64,000 bases of DNA from Bostrychus sinensis (taxonomy: Eukaryota > Chordata > Actinopteri > Gobiiformes > Eleotridae), in the NCBI GenBank assembly GCA_020698575.1, contig CM036252.1:5003880-5067879 (forward strand). The letters run 5' to 3'. The notes beneath the pieces were generated by a model. It saw only the letters and a program-made list of their open reading frames with translations, did not search any database and was not told the DNA's origin. Shown here in pieces: positions 31,201 to 44,016 of this stretch. Position 1 is the stretch's first letter. Each line of letters starts with the position of its first letter. The position numbers and the translations under genes were made by a program.

Positions 31201-34200
31201 GTTAGAACCAGAGACAGGTCTGCTACGAGAGACCAGAACTGGGTTAGAATCAGAAACCGGTCTTCTACAAGAGACCAGAACCGGGTTAGAACCAGAGACA
31301 GGTCCGCTATGAGACACAAGACACAGCTCTGTAGAGTTGCTGCAGGACATCACTGAAGAGCCTACAAACTGCATTAGTCATGTGCAGCTCCTGACTCCCT
31401 GGTGTATTTAAAAGTCCAAAATTTATAATCCGCCTCAAGTTTGCCTGAAACACTATGTTCCTCCATCCACTGGCGTCAGAAGCATTTCAAATGTGTGTGT
31501 GTATATCTATAGATCTATTACCTTTAAAACAATCATATAAATATTAGTTATTAGAAGTTTTTTTTTGTTGTTGTTTTTTTAGGTCGTTTTTCCAAGTAAA
31601 ACGTCTTTGAAATGATCTGAAAACAGCGCGTTGTCACCGATAGAGTGTTAATTATCCACGCGTAATTTAATCTCATTAAAAGAAGTGAGACTTCAGCAGT
31701 TTGTATCTTAGTGGTTACTGGACTCATCCACATGAAACAAAAACTGTCATTCCTCAGGTCTCTCTGCTGTAGCTTTCTTCTGCTCAACGCGCCCAGACGA
31801 GCGCAGCCCGCCCCTCCCTTGGTTTCACAGCGTGCACGTAGCACAGAGGAGAGGAAAAAAACACTCACGCGCCCTTTGTTCACTTGAAAGAGAGCGTTTT
31901 CTTGAGTAACGCTTTTTCTCTCTGAGCCAGTGGAATGGACTGAGTGATCTTCTGATACTTCAGGTTGTGAAAGTGAGGGGTCCAAACAAAAGTTTCAAAA
32001 GTGAAGAGGACACGAATGGTTCCGACATCCATGCCTCCATCTTTGTTTACTATTAAGATGCAAGTTGCTGCTGTGCTGCCACCTATGGCAGAAATGTGTA
32101 CTGCACCATAGGAGACAGCTTCAAAACTGCTGTTCCAGCTGTTTATAATGGATTAATGTCACTGAAAAACCTGTATCCAGCAGCATGAGCATCGACGCAT
32201 GTATCATCTAAAAGTACTTCACGACATATTCCCATAATGATTTTTTTTTTAAAATATCAGAGACCAGAACCAGTTCAGAACCAGAGACAGGTCCGCTATA
32301 AGAGACCAGACCAGAACCGGGTTAGAACCAGAAACAGGAACACTATGAGTTCCCTGCTGGTGCTGGTGGAGGAGCTGTGGAGCACCTACAGTCTGAGCCG
32401 CTGCATGCTCATGCGCCGCTTTAGCCTCCTTTATGCCTCCTTTATGCCTCTGCTCAGGTTGACTGGGGCCGAGCTGTAAGACTCTCTGTGTCCTGTGAGC
32501 TGTAGACATCGTGATGTTCTCTCAGCAGCCGCCTGACTTAATCTGTCATCCAGGGGTTGTTGTTTTGAAAGAACCGGACCTGTTTCTCTGTTGTCATTAA
32601 AACCTTTAATGTAAAATAAGACTGTGAATGTGTAATCAGAACGACGCTTCTAATAGTTCCCAAAAGAGTCCTGCTAATGTGAAAACCTTAGCAGTTTGAT
32701 GTTTGTCTTTGTTGTAAGAGTCTTTGCAGTAAAATCATGGAAGGCGGGCACAGCTGGAGCTTCAGCCAGTCGCTAACCCTTTACAAACACTTTCAGCAGA
32801 AGACATCCTAGACAGATATGACAGCACTGTGCTAACTAGGACTGTAGTCGACCAAAGAAACTGTTAGTCGACCAAAGTTATGCCCAGCACAGTGATTAAT
32901 CGACCGAAATCAACTAAAGGATATGTGGAGGGGGCTTAGAGTCTTATATAAACATCTTTACATTAATGAGGCAATAAAACATTTAGAAAAAACAGTAAAT
33001 AAAACAGTAAATAAAACAGTAAATAAAAGTTATCAGGTAATAAATGAAACCAGCTTTATTGATGCAAAGATTGGATGCAACTAATGCCCGTTTAAGGCCC
33101 CAGAGACGGACTTTAGGCCCTAGTCCTGGGACATTTTCTCATTTCCAAGTCTGCAATCTCCGAACTTGAGTGCTCATTTCTGCTGAGCACTTTTTTGTGA
33201 AGATAGAAACACACAGATTTTCGCATAACATCAGGTGAGACTGCAAAAACTAAAAACCTCCTCCCCCAAGCCTCACCAGAAACTGAATATTTACTGTCCC
33301 CATAATACTCAGACTGAACTTCTGAGTACAAGCAACAACTTTAAACTTTAAACATCCCCGTGTCTCCAGATGATGAGTACATAAGTCACGGTTTGTAGAA
33401 ATCCACCGGCGTGCGTCTCTCGGAGTCTGCCCCTGGCCCGGTTTAAGCGACATTATTTCAGCTGTAGCCTTAAAGTAAGTCTCCGAAACCCCAGATGCAT
33501 AAAGAACTGACAGTGTTTTATTTTGTTTAATTAAAAACAGCCGGCGGTGACTGAGCATCCAATTTACTGACGCTCCGTAAAGGCAGCGCTCTGATAGTTC
33601 TGCATGTTTGGAGACGTCATTAATATTCTATAAATATGAACGCAGGGTTTTAAACTGAAACAGTCGCTCCAGGCCACAACACTGTACTCTCTCCTGTCTC
33701 TGTCTGTCCTTAAATATACAACTGTTTACACCTGATTTACACCTGGTTTACACCTGGTTTAGACCTGGTTTAGACCTGGTTTAAACCTGGTTTAAACCTG
33801 GCTTAGTCCTAGTTTAGTCCAGATTCTGTCATAGTTTCGTTATGATTTAGTTGTGGTTTAGTCCTGGTTCAGTCCAAGTTTAGGACTGGTTTAATCCTTG
33901 GTTTAGTCTTGGTTTAGACCTGGCTTAGACCTAGTTTAGTCCTAGTTTAGTCCTGGTTTAGACCTGGTTTAGTCCAGATTCTGTCATAGTTTCGTTCTGA
34001 TTTAGTTGTGATTTTGTCCTGATTCAGTTCTTGCTTAGATCTGTTCTAGACCTAGTTTAGACCTGGTTTAATCGTGGTTTAATCCTTGGTTTAGTCCTTG
34101 TTTAGTCCTGCTTCAGTCCAAGTTTAGACCTGGTCTAGTCCTGATTCTGTCATAGTTTTGTTCTGATTTAATTGTGGTTTAGTCCTGACTTCGGTTCTTG

Positions 34201-37200
34201 TTTAGACCTAGTTTAGCCCTGGTTTAAATTTGGTTTAGTCCTGGTTTAACTCTGGTTTTCTGTGTTTTCTTCTTTTCCGTTAAAGTCTGTCCTTTTGTGG
34301 AGGTCAGACATTTTTGTCAAACGCGTGACTCGATGTTTTTGAGCGTAACACGACTCAGCAGAGCGGCCTGATCCAAACCAGCGCAGGTCAAAGTTCACGG
34401 CTCAGACCCAAGGCCACGGTTTCCTGCTCTGAACTCCAGACGTCATTCTGAAACAACCCCTCCTTAACGCAGCAGTAACAGGCTACCGTAGACTAAAACA
34501 GCTGAAATATCTCCTTTTTTGTTTTGTTTTACAAAGCGAGACATACATCCTAAACCACTGGATTCTCAAATTGTGGTACACATCCCACTAATGGTACGCA
34601 GGCTTCCTCTGGTGGCACTGCTGAGACTACAGTTCCAGTCCTTAGTTGTATTCCTGTTTAGTTCTGCTTTAGTTGGCTTTACCTCTAGTTTAGTCCTGCT
34701 TTAGACCTAGTTAAGAAATAGGTTTACTCATAGTTAAGTCCTAGTTCTGGCCTGGTTTAGATCAGGATTAGATTAGTCCTGGTGTAGACCAGGCTCACAC
34801 TGCAAAAATCAATATCTACAGTAGTTAAAATGACTTGAATTCAGATTATCTTAATTCGAGCAATTTGCACTAGATTAGATTTACTTACTAGGGTATTAGG
34901 TAACTTATTACTAGATATTTGACTTGTTTCAAGTTATTTCATCCCTGTTTCAAGCTATTTTACTTTTTTTTAATTTCAAGCCATGGACAGATCATTTTGC
35001 TTTATTTTAACAAATGTAGATATTGATTTTTTGCAGTGCAGATTAGTCCTAGTTTAGATTTGGATTAGTCTTGATTTAGACCTGGATTGCTTTTGTCCTG
35101 GTTTATAACAAGTTTAGCCCAGTGTTAGTTCTGTTTTTTGTTTCCCCATGTTCTTGTTAATTCCTGGTTTAGTCCTGGTTTAGTCTTGGTTTAGACCTGC
35201 CGTAGTCCTGGTTTACTCTTGGTTTAGACCTGCCGTAGTCCTGGTTTACTCTTGGTTTAGACCTGCCATAGTCCTGGTTTACTCTTGGTTTAGACCTGCC
35301 GTAGTCCTGGTTTACTCTTGGTTTAGACCTGCTGTAGTCCTGGTTTACTCTTGGTTTAAACCTGCCGTAGTCCTGGTTTACTCTTGGTTTAGACCTGCCA
35401 TAGTCCTGGTTTACTCTTGGTTTAGACCTGCCGTAGTCCTGGTTTACTCTTGGTTTAGACCTGCCGTAGTCCTGGTTTACTCTTGGTTTAAACCTGCCGT
35501 AGTCCTGGTTTACTCTTGGTTTAGACCTGCCATAGTCCTGGTTTACTCTTGGTTTAGACCTGCCGTAGTCCTGGTTTACTCTTGGTTTAGACCTGCCGTA
35601 GTCCTGGTTTACTCTTGGTTTAGACCTGCCGTAGTCCTGGTTTACTCTTGGTTTAAACCTGCCGTAGTCCTGGTTTACTCTTGGTTTAGACCTGCCGTAG
35701 TCCTGGTTTACTCTTGGTTTAGACCTGCCGTAGTCCTGGTTTACTCTTGGTTTAGACCTGCCGTAGTCCTGGTTTACTCTTGGTTTAGACCTGCCGTAGT
35801 CCTGGTTTACTCTTGGTTTAGACCTGCTGTAGTCCTGGTTTACTCTTGGTTTAAACCTGCCGTAGTCCTGGTTTACTCTTGGTTTAGACCTGCCGTAGTC
35901 CTGGTTTACTCTTGGTTTAAACCTGCCGTAGTCCTGGTTTACTCTTGGTTTAAACCTGCCGTAGTCCCGGTTTATTCTTGGTTTAGACCTGCCGTAGTCC
36001 TGGTTTACTTTTGGTTTAGACCTGCCGTAGTCCTGGTTTACTCTTGGTTTAGACCTGCCGTAGTCCTGGGTTACTCTTGGTTTAGACCTGCCGTAGTCCT
36101 GGTTTACTCTTGGTTTAGACCTGCCGTAGTCCTGGTTTACTCTTGGTTTAGACCTGCTATAGTCCTGGTTTACTCTTGGTTTAGACCTGCCGTAGTCCTG
36201 GTTTACTCTTGGTTTAGACCTGCCGTAGTCCTGGTTTACTCTTGGTTTAGACCTGCCGTAGTCCTGGTTTACTCTTGATTTAGACCTGCCGTAGTCCTGG
36301 TTTACTCTTGGTTTAGACCTGCCGTAGTCCTGGTTTACTCTTGGTTTAGACCTGCCGTAGTCCTGGTTTACTCTTGGTTTAGACCTGCCGTAGTCCTGGT
36401 TTACTCTTGGTTTAGACCTGCCATAGTCCTGGTTTACTCTTGGTTTAGACCTGCCGTAGTCCTGGTTTACTCTTGGTTTAGACCTGCCGTAGTCCTGGTT
36501 TACTCTTGGTTTAAACCTGCCGTAGTCCTGGTTTACTCTTGGTTTAGACCTGCCGTAGTCCTGGTTTACTCTTGGTTTAGACCTGCCGTAGTCCTGGTTT
36601 ACTCTTGGTTTAAACCTGCCGTAGTCCTGGTTTACTCTTGGTTTAGACCTGCCGTAGTCCCGGTTTACTCTTGGTTTAAACCTGCCGTAGTCCTGGTTTA
36701 GTCTTGGTTTAGACCTGCCGTAGTCCTGGTTTACTCTTGGTTTAGACCTGCCGTAGTCCTGGTCTACTCTTGGTTTAGACCTGCCGTAGTCCTGGTTTAC
36801 TCTTGGTTTAGACCTGCCGTAGTCCTGGTTTACTCTTGGTTTAAACCTGCCGTAGTCCTGGTTTACTCTTGGTTTAGACCTGCCGTAGTCCCGGTTTACT
36901 CTTGGTTTAAACCTGCCGTAGTCCTGGTCTACTCTTGGTTTAGACCTGCCGTAGTCCTGGTTTACTCTTGGTTTAGACCTGCCGTAGTCCTGGTTTACTC
37001 TTGGTTTAAACCTGCCGTAGTCCTGGTTTACTCTTGGTTTAGACCTGCCGTAGTCCTGGTTTACTCTTGGTTTAAACCTGCCGTAGTCCCGGTTTACTCT
37101 TGGTTTAGACCTGCCGTAGTCCCGGTTTATTCTTGGTTTAGACCTGCCGTAGTCCTGGTTTACTTTTGGTTTAGACCTGCCGTAGTCCTGGTTTACTCTT

Positions 37201-40200
37201 GGTTTAGACCTGCCGTAGTCCTGGGTTACTCTTGGTTTAGACCTGCCGTAGTCCTGGTTTACTCTTGGTTTAGACCTGCCGTAGTCCTGGGTTACTCTTG
37301 GTTTAGACCTGCCGTAGTCCTGGTTTACTCTTGGTTTAGACCTGCCGTAGTCCTGGTTTACTCTTGGTTTAGACCTGCTATAGTCCTGGTTTACTCTTGG
37401 TTTAGACCTGCCGTAGTCCTGGTTTACTCTTGGTTTAAACCTGCCGTAGTCCTGGTTTACTCTTGGTTTAGACCTGCCGTAGTCCCGGTTTACTCTTGGT
37501 TTAAACCTGCCGTAGTCCTGGTTTAGTCTTGGTTTAGACCTGCCGTAGTCCTGGTTTACTCTTGGTTTAGACCTGCCGTAGTCCTGGTCTACTCTTGGTT
37601 TAGACCTGCCGTAGTCCTGGTTTACTCTTGGTTTAGACCTGCCGTAGTCCTGGTTTACTCTTGGTTTAAACCTGCCGTAGTCCTGGTTTACTCTTGGTTT
37701 AGACCTGCCGTAGTCCCGGTTTACTCTTGGTTTAAACCTGCCGTAGTCCTGGTCTACTCTTGGTTTAGACCTGCCGTAGTCCTGGTTTACTCTTGGTTTA
37801 GACCTGCCGTAGTCCTGGTTTACTCTTGGTTTAAACCTGCCGTAGTCCTGGTTTACTCTTGGTTTAGACCTGCCGTAGTCCTGGTTTACTCTTGGTTTAA
37901 ACCTGCCGTAGTCCCGGTTTACTCTTGGTTTAGACCTGCCGTAGTCCCGGTTTATTCTTGGTTTAGACCTGCCGTAGTCCTGGTTTACTTTTGGTTTAGA
38001 CCTGCCGTAGTCCTGGTTTACTCTTGGTTTAGACCTGCCGTAGTCCTGGGTTACTCTTGGTTTAGACCTGCCGTAGTCCTGGTTTACTCTTGGTTTAGAC
38101 CTGCCGTAGTCCTGGTTTACTCTTGGTTTAGACCTGCTATAGTCCTGGTTTACTCTTGGTTTAGACCTGCCGTAGTCCTGGTTTACTCTTGGTTTAGACC
38201 TGCCGTAGTCCTGGTTTAGTCTTGGTTTAGACCTGCCGTAGTCCTGGTTTACTCTTGGTTTAGACCTGCCGTAGTCCTGGTTTACTCTTGGTTTAGACCT
38301 GCCGTAGTCCTGGTTTAGTCTTGGTTTAGACCTGCCGTAGTCCTGGTTTACTCTTGGGTTAGACCTGCCGTAGTCCTGGTTTACTCTTGGTTTTGACCTG
38401 CCGTAGTCCTGGTTTACTCTTGGTTTAGACCTGCCGTAGTCCTGGTTTATTCTTGGTTTAGACCTGCCGTAGTCCTGGTTTACTCTTGGTTTAGACCTGC
38501 CGTAGTCCTGGTTTACTCTTGGTTTAGACCTGCCGTAGTCCTGGTTTAGTCTTGGTTTAGACCTGCCGTAGTCCTGGTTTACTCTTGGTTTAGACCTGCC
38601 GTAGTCCTGGTTTACTCTTGGTTTAGACCTGCCGTAGTCCTGGTTTACTCTTGGTTTAGACCTGCCGTAGTCCTGGTTTACTCTTGGTTTAGACCTGCCG
38701 TAGTCCTGGTTTACTCTTGGTTTAGACCTGCCGTAGTCCTGGTCTAGTCTTGGTTTAGACCTGCCATAGTCCTGGTTTACTCTTGGTTTAGACCTGCCGT
38801 AGTCCTGGTTTACTCTTGGTTTAGACCTGCCGTAGTCCTGGTTTAGTCTTGGTTTAGACCTGCCGTAGTCCTGGTTTACTCTTGGTTTAGACCTGCCGTA
38901 GTCCTGGTTTACTCTTGGTTTAGACCTGCCGTAGTCCTGGTCTAGTCTTGGTTTAGACCTGCCATAGTCCTGGTTTACTCTTGGTTTAGACCTGCCGTAG
39001 TCCTGGTTTACTCTTGGTTTAGACCTGCCGTAGTCCTGGTTTAGTCTTGGTTTGGTCCTGGTTTGGACCTGGTGTTAGTTCTTGTTTCGTCCTGTTTATG
39101 CACTTGTTAAGTCCTGGTGTTAGACCAGGTTTAGTCCTGGTTTATTCCTGGTTTATTGCTGGTTTAATCCTGGCTTAGTCCTGGTTTAATCCTGGTTTAG
39201 TGCTGATTTAATCCTGGTTTAGTGCTGGTTTAGGCTTTTCTGATGTGGTTCTTGGTGTAACGTCTAAAAATCTCTGTCCCTGGACTCCAAACCCTAAGTG
39301 TTTTTCTCTAAATGTTTCCTTTAAAGATTCATGCTGACACGATGTAGGTCACTGTTTGCGGCGCAGGGATTTCTGAGGCAGCGGTGAGGAGGCCCAGGTC
39401 TATTTTCTGCGGCGGATTAACCCACATTCAGAGCCGTGTACAGTGAGACCGGCCAGATGTTGTGCAGATGTCGAGCAGATGTTCGTATCCTTGAACGACT
39501 CGGAGGATTAAATATGAAAAACAGCACGTCCTGCAGCTGCGTGCTTTTGTGAATGGAGCGAAACGTTAGAATGGATTTCTGGGAAGTAGCACGTCTCTGT
39601 GTTATTTACAATTCAAATTCGACATTAACAATTTCACGGCTAATCCCAGTGGTTCTCAGACTGTGGAGCAGGTCCCACTGGTGGTACACAGGCTCTCCCT
39701 GGTGGTGTGGGATTGTTGATAATGAATATTTATACACAGATAATAATGACTCCACACATTCAAGTTCTTCAGGAAACATCTCTGAGGATCTTTCCTGGAC
39801 AGTGTATGTGTAAGTGTATTTTCCGGAATATAAGCCGCTACTTTTTTCCTTTCCTTTCCTTTTTCACCTTGAACCATGCAGCTTATACAAAGATGCGGCT
39901 TTTCTATGGATTTTTCTTTAGCCGCCAGGGGGCGCTCTAGCAGGAAGTGCAAAAACTAGACAGACAGGGGAAGTCAGTGCAAAGAGGAGAGCAGCACAAC
40001 TTCAGAGGCAACTTTACCTCGAGATTTCTGTGAAGACTCTCACTCGTCCAGGGTAACTGCATCGCAACAAAAGTTAAAAAGGCAGTCATCTGGATTGATT
40101 TTACAAGTTGAAGACAGTTTCACCTCTGATCCCAGAGGCTTTCTCAATTCTGAAACTGAACTGGTGAGAGCTGGTTTATCTGCTCCTAGGAAGGAGGAGT

Positions 40201-42680
40201 TTAGACCTGAAACTAAATTCTATTGGTTCAGGAGACCATGAATAGCCTGAGTGGTATCGGGTCGTTAGGAGTCCTTTGTCCTCAGCTGGAGTGAGTGGCA
40301 GAGTCGTTAACCCTCCCCAGCCTGGTCAGCTCCTTCAGATGTAAATGACCTGAGTGAAACTGGTTTGTTTTGTTTGGGTTTCAGGAGACTGTTGTAGACA
40401 GAAGGAAGGTTGTATCTGAGACCAACATTTCTGTTTAAAGAAGGTTTATCTTTTTTGACAAAGATTGCTTCTTTCACTCCTCGCTCAAACCGTCCTTTCT
40501 CTCTGGCTCAGACTTGGACCTCACTGTCCTCAAAGGAGTGGCCTGTGGCCTTCAGGTGGGTGTCCTGCAGATTGTGGTCCACTGGAGTTGGCCCTGCGGT
40601 GTTGGTATAACCGCTTGTGCAGAGGTTGTTTGGTTTCTGTTCATTACAGTTCTCACTGCAGTGGATGGAGTACACAACATTGCTCTGTTTGTAACTGGGA
40701 ATTTTGTCCTTGGGGTGAACCAGTTTTTGTCTGAGAGTATTAACAGGTTTGAAATAAACCGGGATGTTGTGTTGGCTAAAAATCCTTTTAAGTTTCTCAG
40801 ACAGGCCAGAGATGTAAGGAATGACTACATTGCTCCTCCTACATTGCTGCTGTACATCGAGATGAAAGCGACAGGAGCAACACCAACAGAGACAATAAAA
40901 AAGTCTGTGACGAAGCTTTTCTGAGGCTGTTCAACTCCGACACTGAAGAAGACGACTTCAGTGGTTTCAGTGCTCAGGAGGAAGATGAATAAAGCCATCA
41001 ATTACTTTTCTCTTTTGTTTGATCAGCATTTTACTGCAGTGTCAGTTCAGAAACATAAATAAACATTTACGGTACAAAATCTTTCTATCTTTCTATCTCA
41101 TTTCTCAACCTGGATATCGACGGCTTATAGTCTGGTGCGGCTTATATTCAGATGCACTCTATAGTAAGGAAAATACGGTGATAACACTGGTAAAGAAGGC
41201 CCAGCTGCGTTTGTACTTCCTGAGATTGCTCTAGAAAAAGCCATCTGGCGTAAAAGCTGCTGGTGTCCTTTCACCGCGCCACCAAGGAGTCAGTCCTGTG
41301 TCACCGCGTGGGCCTCCAGCTGTTCTCCTGCTGACCGAGCGTCATCAGGGCAGAAGAGGAGGCCACAGGCTGCTGCTCTCTGCCATCTGCTTTTGTTTCC
41401 CTTTTATTGATATTGATGTGTTTATATTGTGTCTTTACAGTCAGTTTTGTTTTGTTTTCTGTACAATGACAATAAATCTATTCTATTCCAGACTGGATTT
41501 AGGCCCAGTTTAGTCCTGATCTTATTGTTTAGGGTTTAGTCCTGGTTTAGTCTCATTTAAGTCCTGGTTTAGGCCTGGTTTAGTCTCAGTTTAGTCCTGG
41601 TTTTGACCCAGTTTAGTCCCAGATTTACTCCCATGTGCAGGCTTTTTTGAACAGAAGTTTAGTCCTCATCAGTTTAATCCTAGTTTAGTCCTGGCTTACA
41701 GCCAGTTTTGTCCCTGTTTAGGCTTTTTTTTTTTTTTTTTTGTCTCCGTTTAGTCCTAGTTTTGGACCTTAGTCCTTATCCATTTACTCCTGGTTTAGTC
41801 TCTGTTTAGTCCCATTTAGTCCTCATTGGATTATTCCTGGTTTGGTCTGGGTTTGGCCCAGTTTAACCCTGGTATAGTCAGGTTTAGGATTAAATCACTT
41901 TTAGTCTTGGGTTTAGACCTGGTTTAGTCTTGGTTTAGTCCTGGTTTAGTCTCATTTAAGACCTGGTTTAGTCCTGGTTTAGTCCTGGTTTAGTCTCATT
42001 TAAGACCTGGTTTAGTCCTGGTTTAGTCCTGGTTTAGTCTCATTTAAGACCTGGTTTAGTCCTGGTTTAGTCTAATTTAAGTCCTGGTTTAGTCCTGGTT
42101 TAGTCTCATTTAAGACCTGGTTTAGTCCTGGTTTAGTCTAATTTAAGTCCTGGTTTAGTCCTGGTTTAGTCTCATTTAAGACCTGGTTTAGTCCTGGTTT
42201 AGTCCTGGTTTAGTCTCATTTAAGACCTGGTTTAGTCCTGGTTTAGTCCTGGTTTAGTCCTGGTTTAGTCCTGGTTTAGTCTCATTTAAGACCTGGTTTA
42301 GTCTTGGTTTAGTCCTGATTTAGTCCTGGTTTAGTCTCATTTAAGACCTGGTTTAGTCCTGGTTTAGTCCTGGTTTAGTCCTGGTTTAGTCTTGGTTTAG
42401 TCCTGGTTTAGTCTCATTTAAGACCTGGTTTAGTCCTGGTTTAGTCCTGGTTTAGTCCTGGTTTAGTCCTGGTTTAGTCTCATTTAAGACCTGGTTTAGT
42501 CTTGGTTTAGTCCTGGTTTAGTCCTGGTTTAGTCTCATTTAAGACCTGGTTTAGTCCTGGTTTAGTCCTGGTTTAGTCAGATAAAGATGTTTTTTGTTAC
42601 ATCAACACTAACACATCTCAGTACTCGAGTCACATTTTCACCCAATACTTTTTACTTCCACTCAACTAATCATTAGGTTT

Positions 42681-42737
<57 letters not shown>

Positions 42738-43634
42738 CCGTATTTTCACGACCAGAGGGCGCACTTAAAAGTCTTAAATTTTCTCCAAAATGTACGGTGC
42801 GCCCTATGGTGCGGTGCGGCTAATGTGTTGTTGTGTGACTTCGGGAAAGCGGACGTAGGAGAGGACAGCAAGAGAACGGTAAAGGGGGAAGTGTGAAAGA
42901 AGACACACCCCTGAATAGTACAAAAGTGCAGGTATGTGCTTTATGCAGAACAACATCGTTTTGGCGACCTTGAAAATGCCGCTGTGAAAAAACAAGTGAA
43001 GCAAATGAACTCGGAGCTTGCTGTCATTCCGGGAGGCTTGATGACGGAACTCCAACCGCTGGACATCGGTATGAACAGGGCGTTCAAAGTAAGGTTGCGA
43101 ACGGCGTGGGAGCGATGGATGACAGATGGCGAACACACTTTTACTAAGACTGGGAGGCAGCGCCGGGCGAGTTACGCCACAATTTGTGAATGGATTGTAG
43201 ATGCTGGGGCTAACGTGTCTGCTCGCACTGTTCTTCGAGCTTTCGCAAAAGCCGGCATCATTCATGAGGAGCCGCACGGCAACGAGACGGACTCTGACAA
43301 TGACGAAAGGGAACCTGGCGAGTTTGATAGAAATCTAGCCCAGCTGTTCTTTTCAGATACAGAAGATGAGGACTTTGATGGATTTTTGGATGCTGATTGA
43401 TTGATGATTGAAAAAATAATGTGAGTACTTTGCTAAATACTTCAATAAATCACAACTGAACTCAGTTTTGCTCCCGCTGCCTTTTTTAACTAGCATGCAT
43501 GTTTTACCGGTATGTTTTAACGTGCTCTCGCCCTAAAACCCGGTGCGCCTTTTGTATGTGTTAAATACAGAAAAAGCACCCATAACTGAAACTGCGCTCT
43601 ATAATCCAGTGCGCCCTATGGTCATGAAAATACG

Positions 43635-43682
<48 letters not shown>

Positions 43683-43923
43683 TGTTTTCTTTACTCAGTA
43701 GGACCCCAGTGCTCTGCAGCTGCCTCTTGTGAATGAGTGAATCCCATTGAAATGCAGAGTCTGAGGTTAAAGTGTGAAGGAGATAAAGCGCTGTCGAGTG
43801 GCGGCTCAGATCCGATCAGAGCTGACACGTGCTGAGTCACGCTCCGACCTCCAGGGGTCACTGTGACGTCTGACCCGCTCTGACGGAGCAGCACACACAC
43901 AGACATACAGCAGGGAGTCGCCA

Positions 43924-44016
<93 letters not shown>

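Larger units (their letters stand above)
34555..39262 (+). repeat. Expanded copy B of the 11-bp-array element
   Basis: The left block at about 34560-34650 (attctcaaattgtggtacacatcccac and ctctggtggcac) and the right block at about 39236-39260 (ctgatgtggttcttggtgtaa) match the flanking blocks of the compact copies at 56726 and 61218. The interior has expanded into the 33-bp array listed separately. A palindromic MITE is inserted at 34798-35038. Confidence 0.65.
39814..41178 (+). mobile_element. Pogo-type element, copy 3, with a nested Penelope fragment
   Basis: The left end is GTGTATTTTCCGGAATATAAGCCGC. The right end, GGAAAATACGG at 41178, is preceded by a tatagtctggtgcggcttatattcag subterminal block. 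It keeps the transposase tail at 40861-40992. The middle (about 40040-40850) is foreign: a minus-strand Penelope-like fragment. Flanking TA is not clear at the left, so the left boundary is approximate. Confidence 0.7.

Noticed and set aside
30409..31374. Repeat-rich frames of 266-321 codons as a separate repeat protein gene
   Set aside because: The plus-strand and one minus-strand frame are shadows. The 299-codon minus frame is exon 3 extended through the 42-bp array and is treated as the splice-site finding, not as an independent gene.
31551..31985. 144-codon minus-strand frame in receptor intron 2 as a gene
   Set aside because: No recognisable domain, AT-rich C-terminus, no splice sites or regulatory context.
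35160..39060. CRISPR-like array
   Set aside because: The 33-bp units are contiguous with no unique spacers and the genome is eukaryotic.
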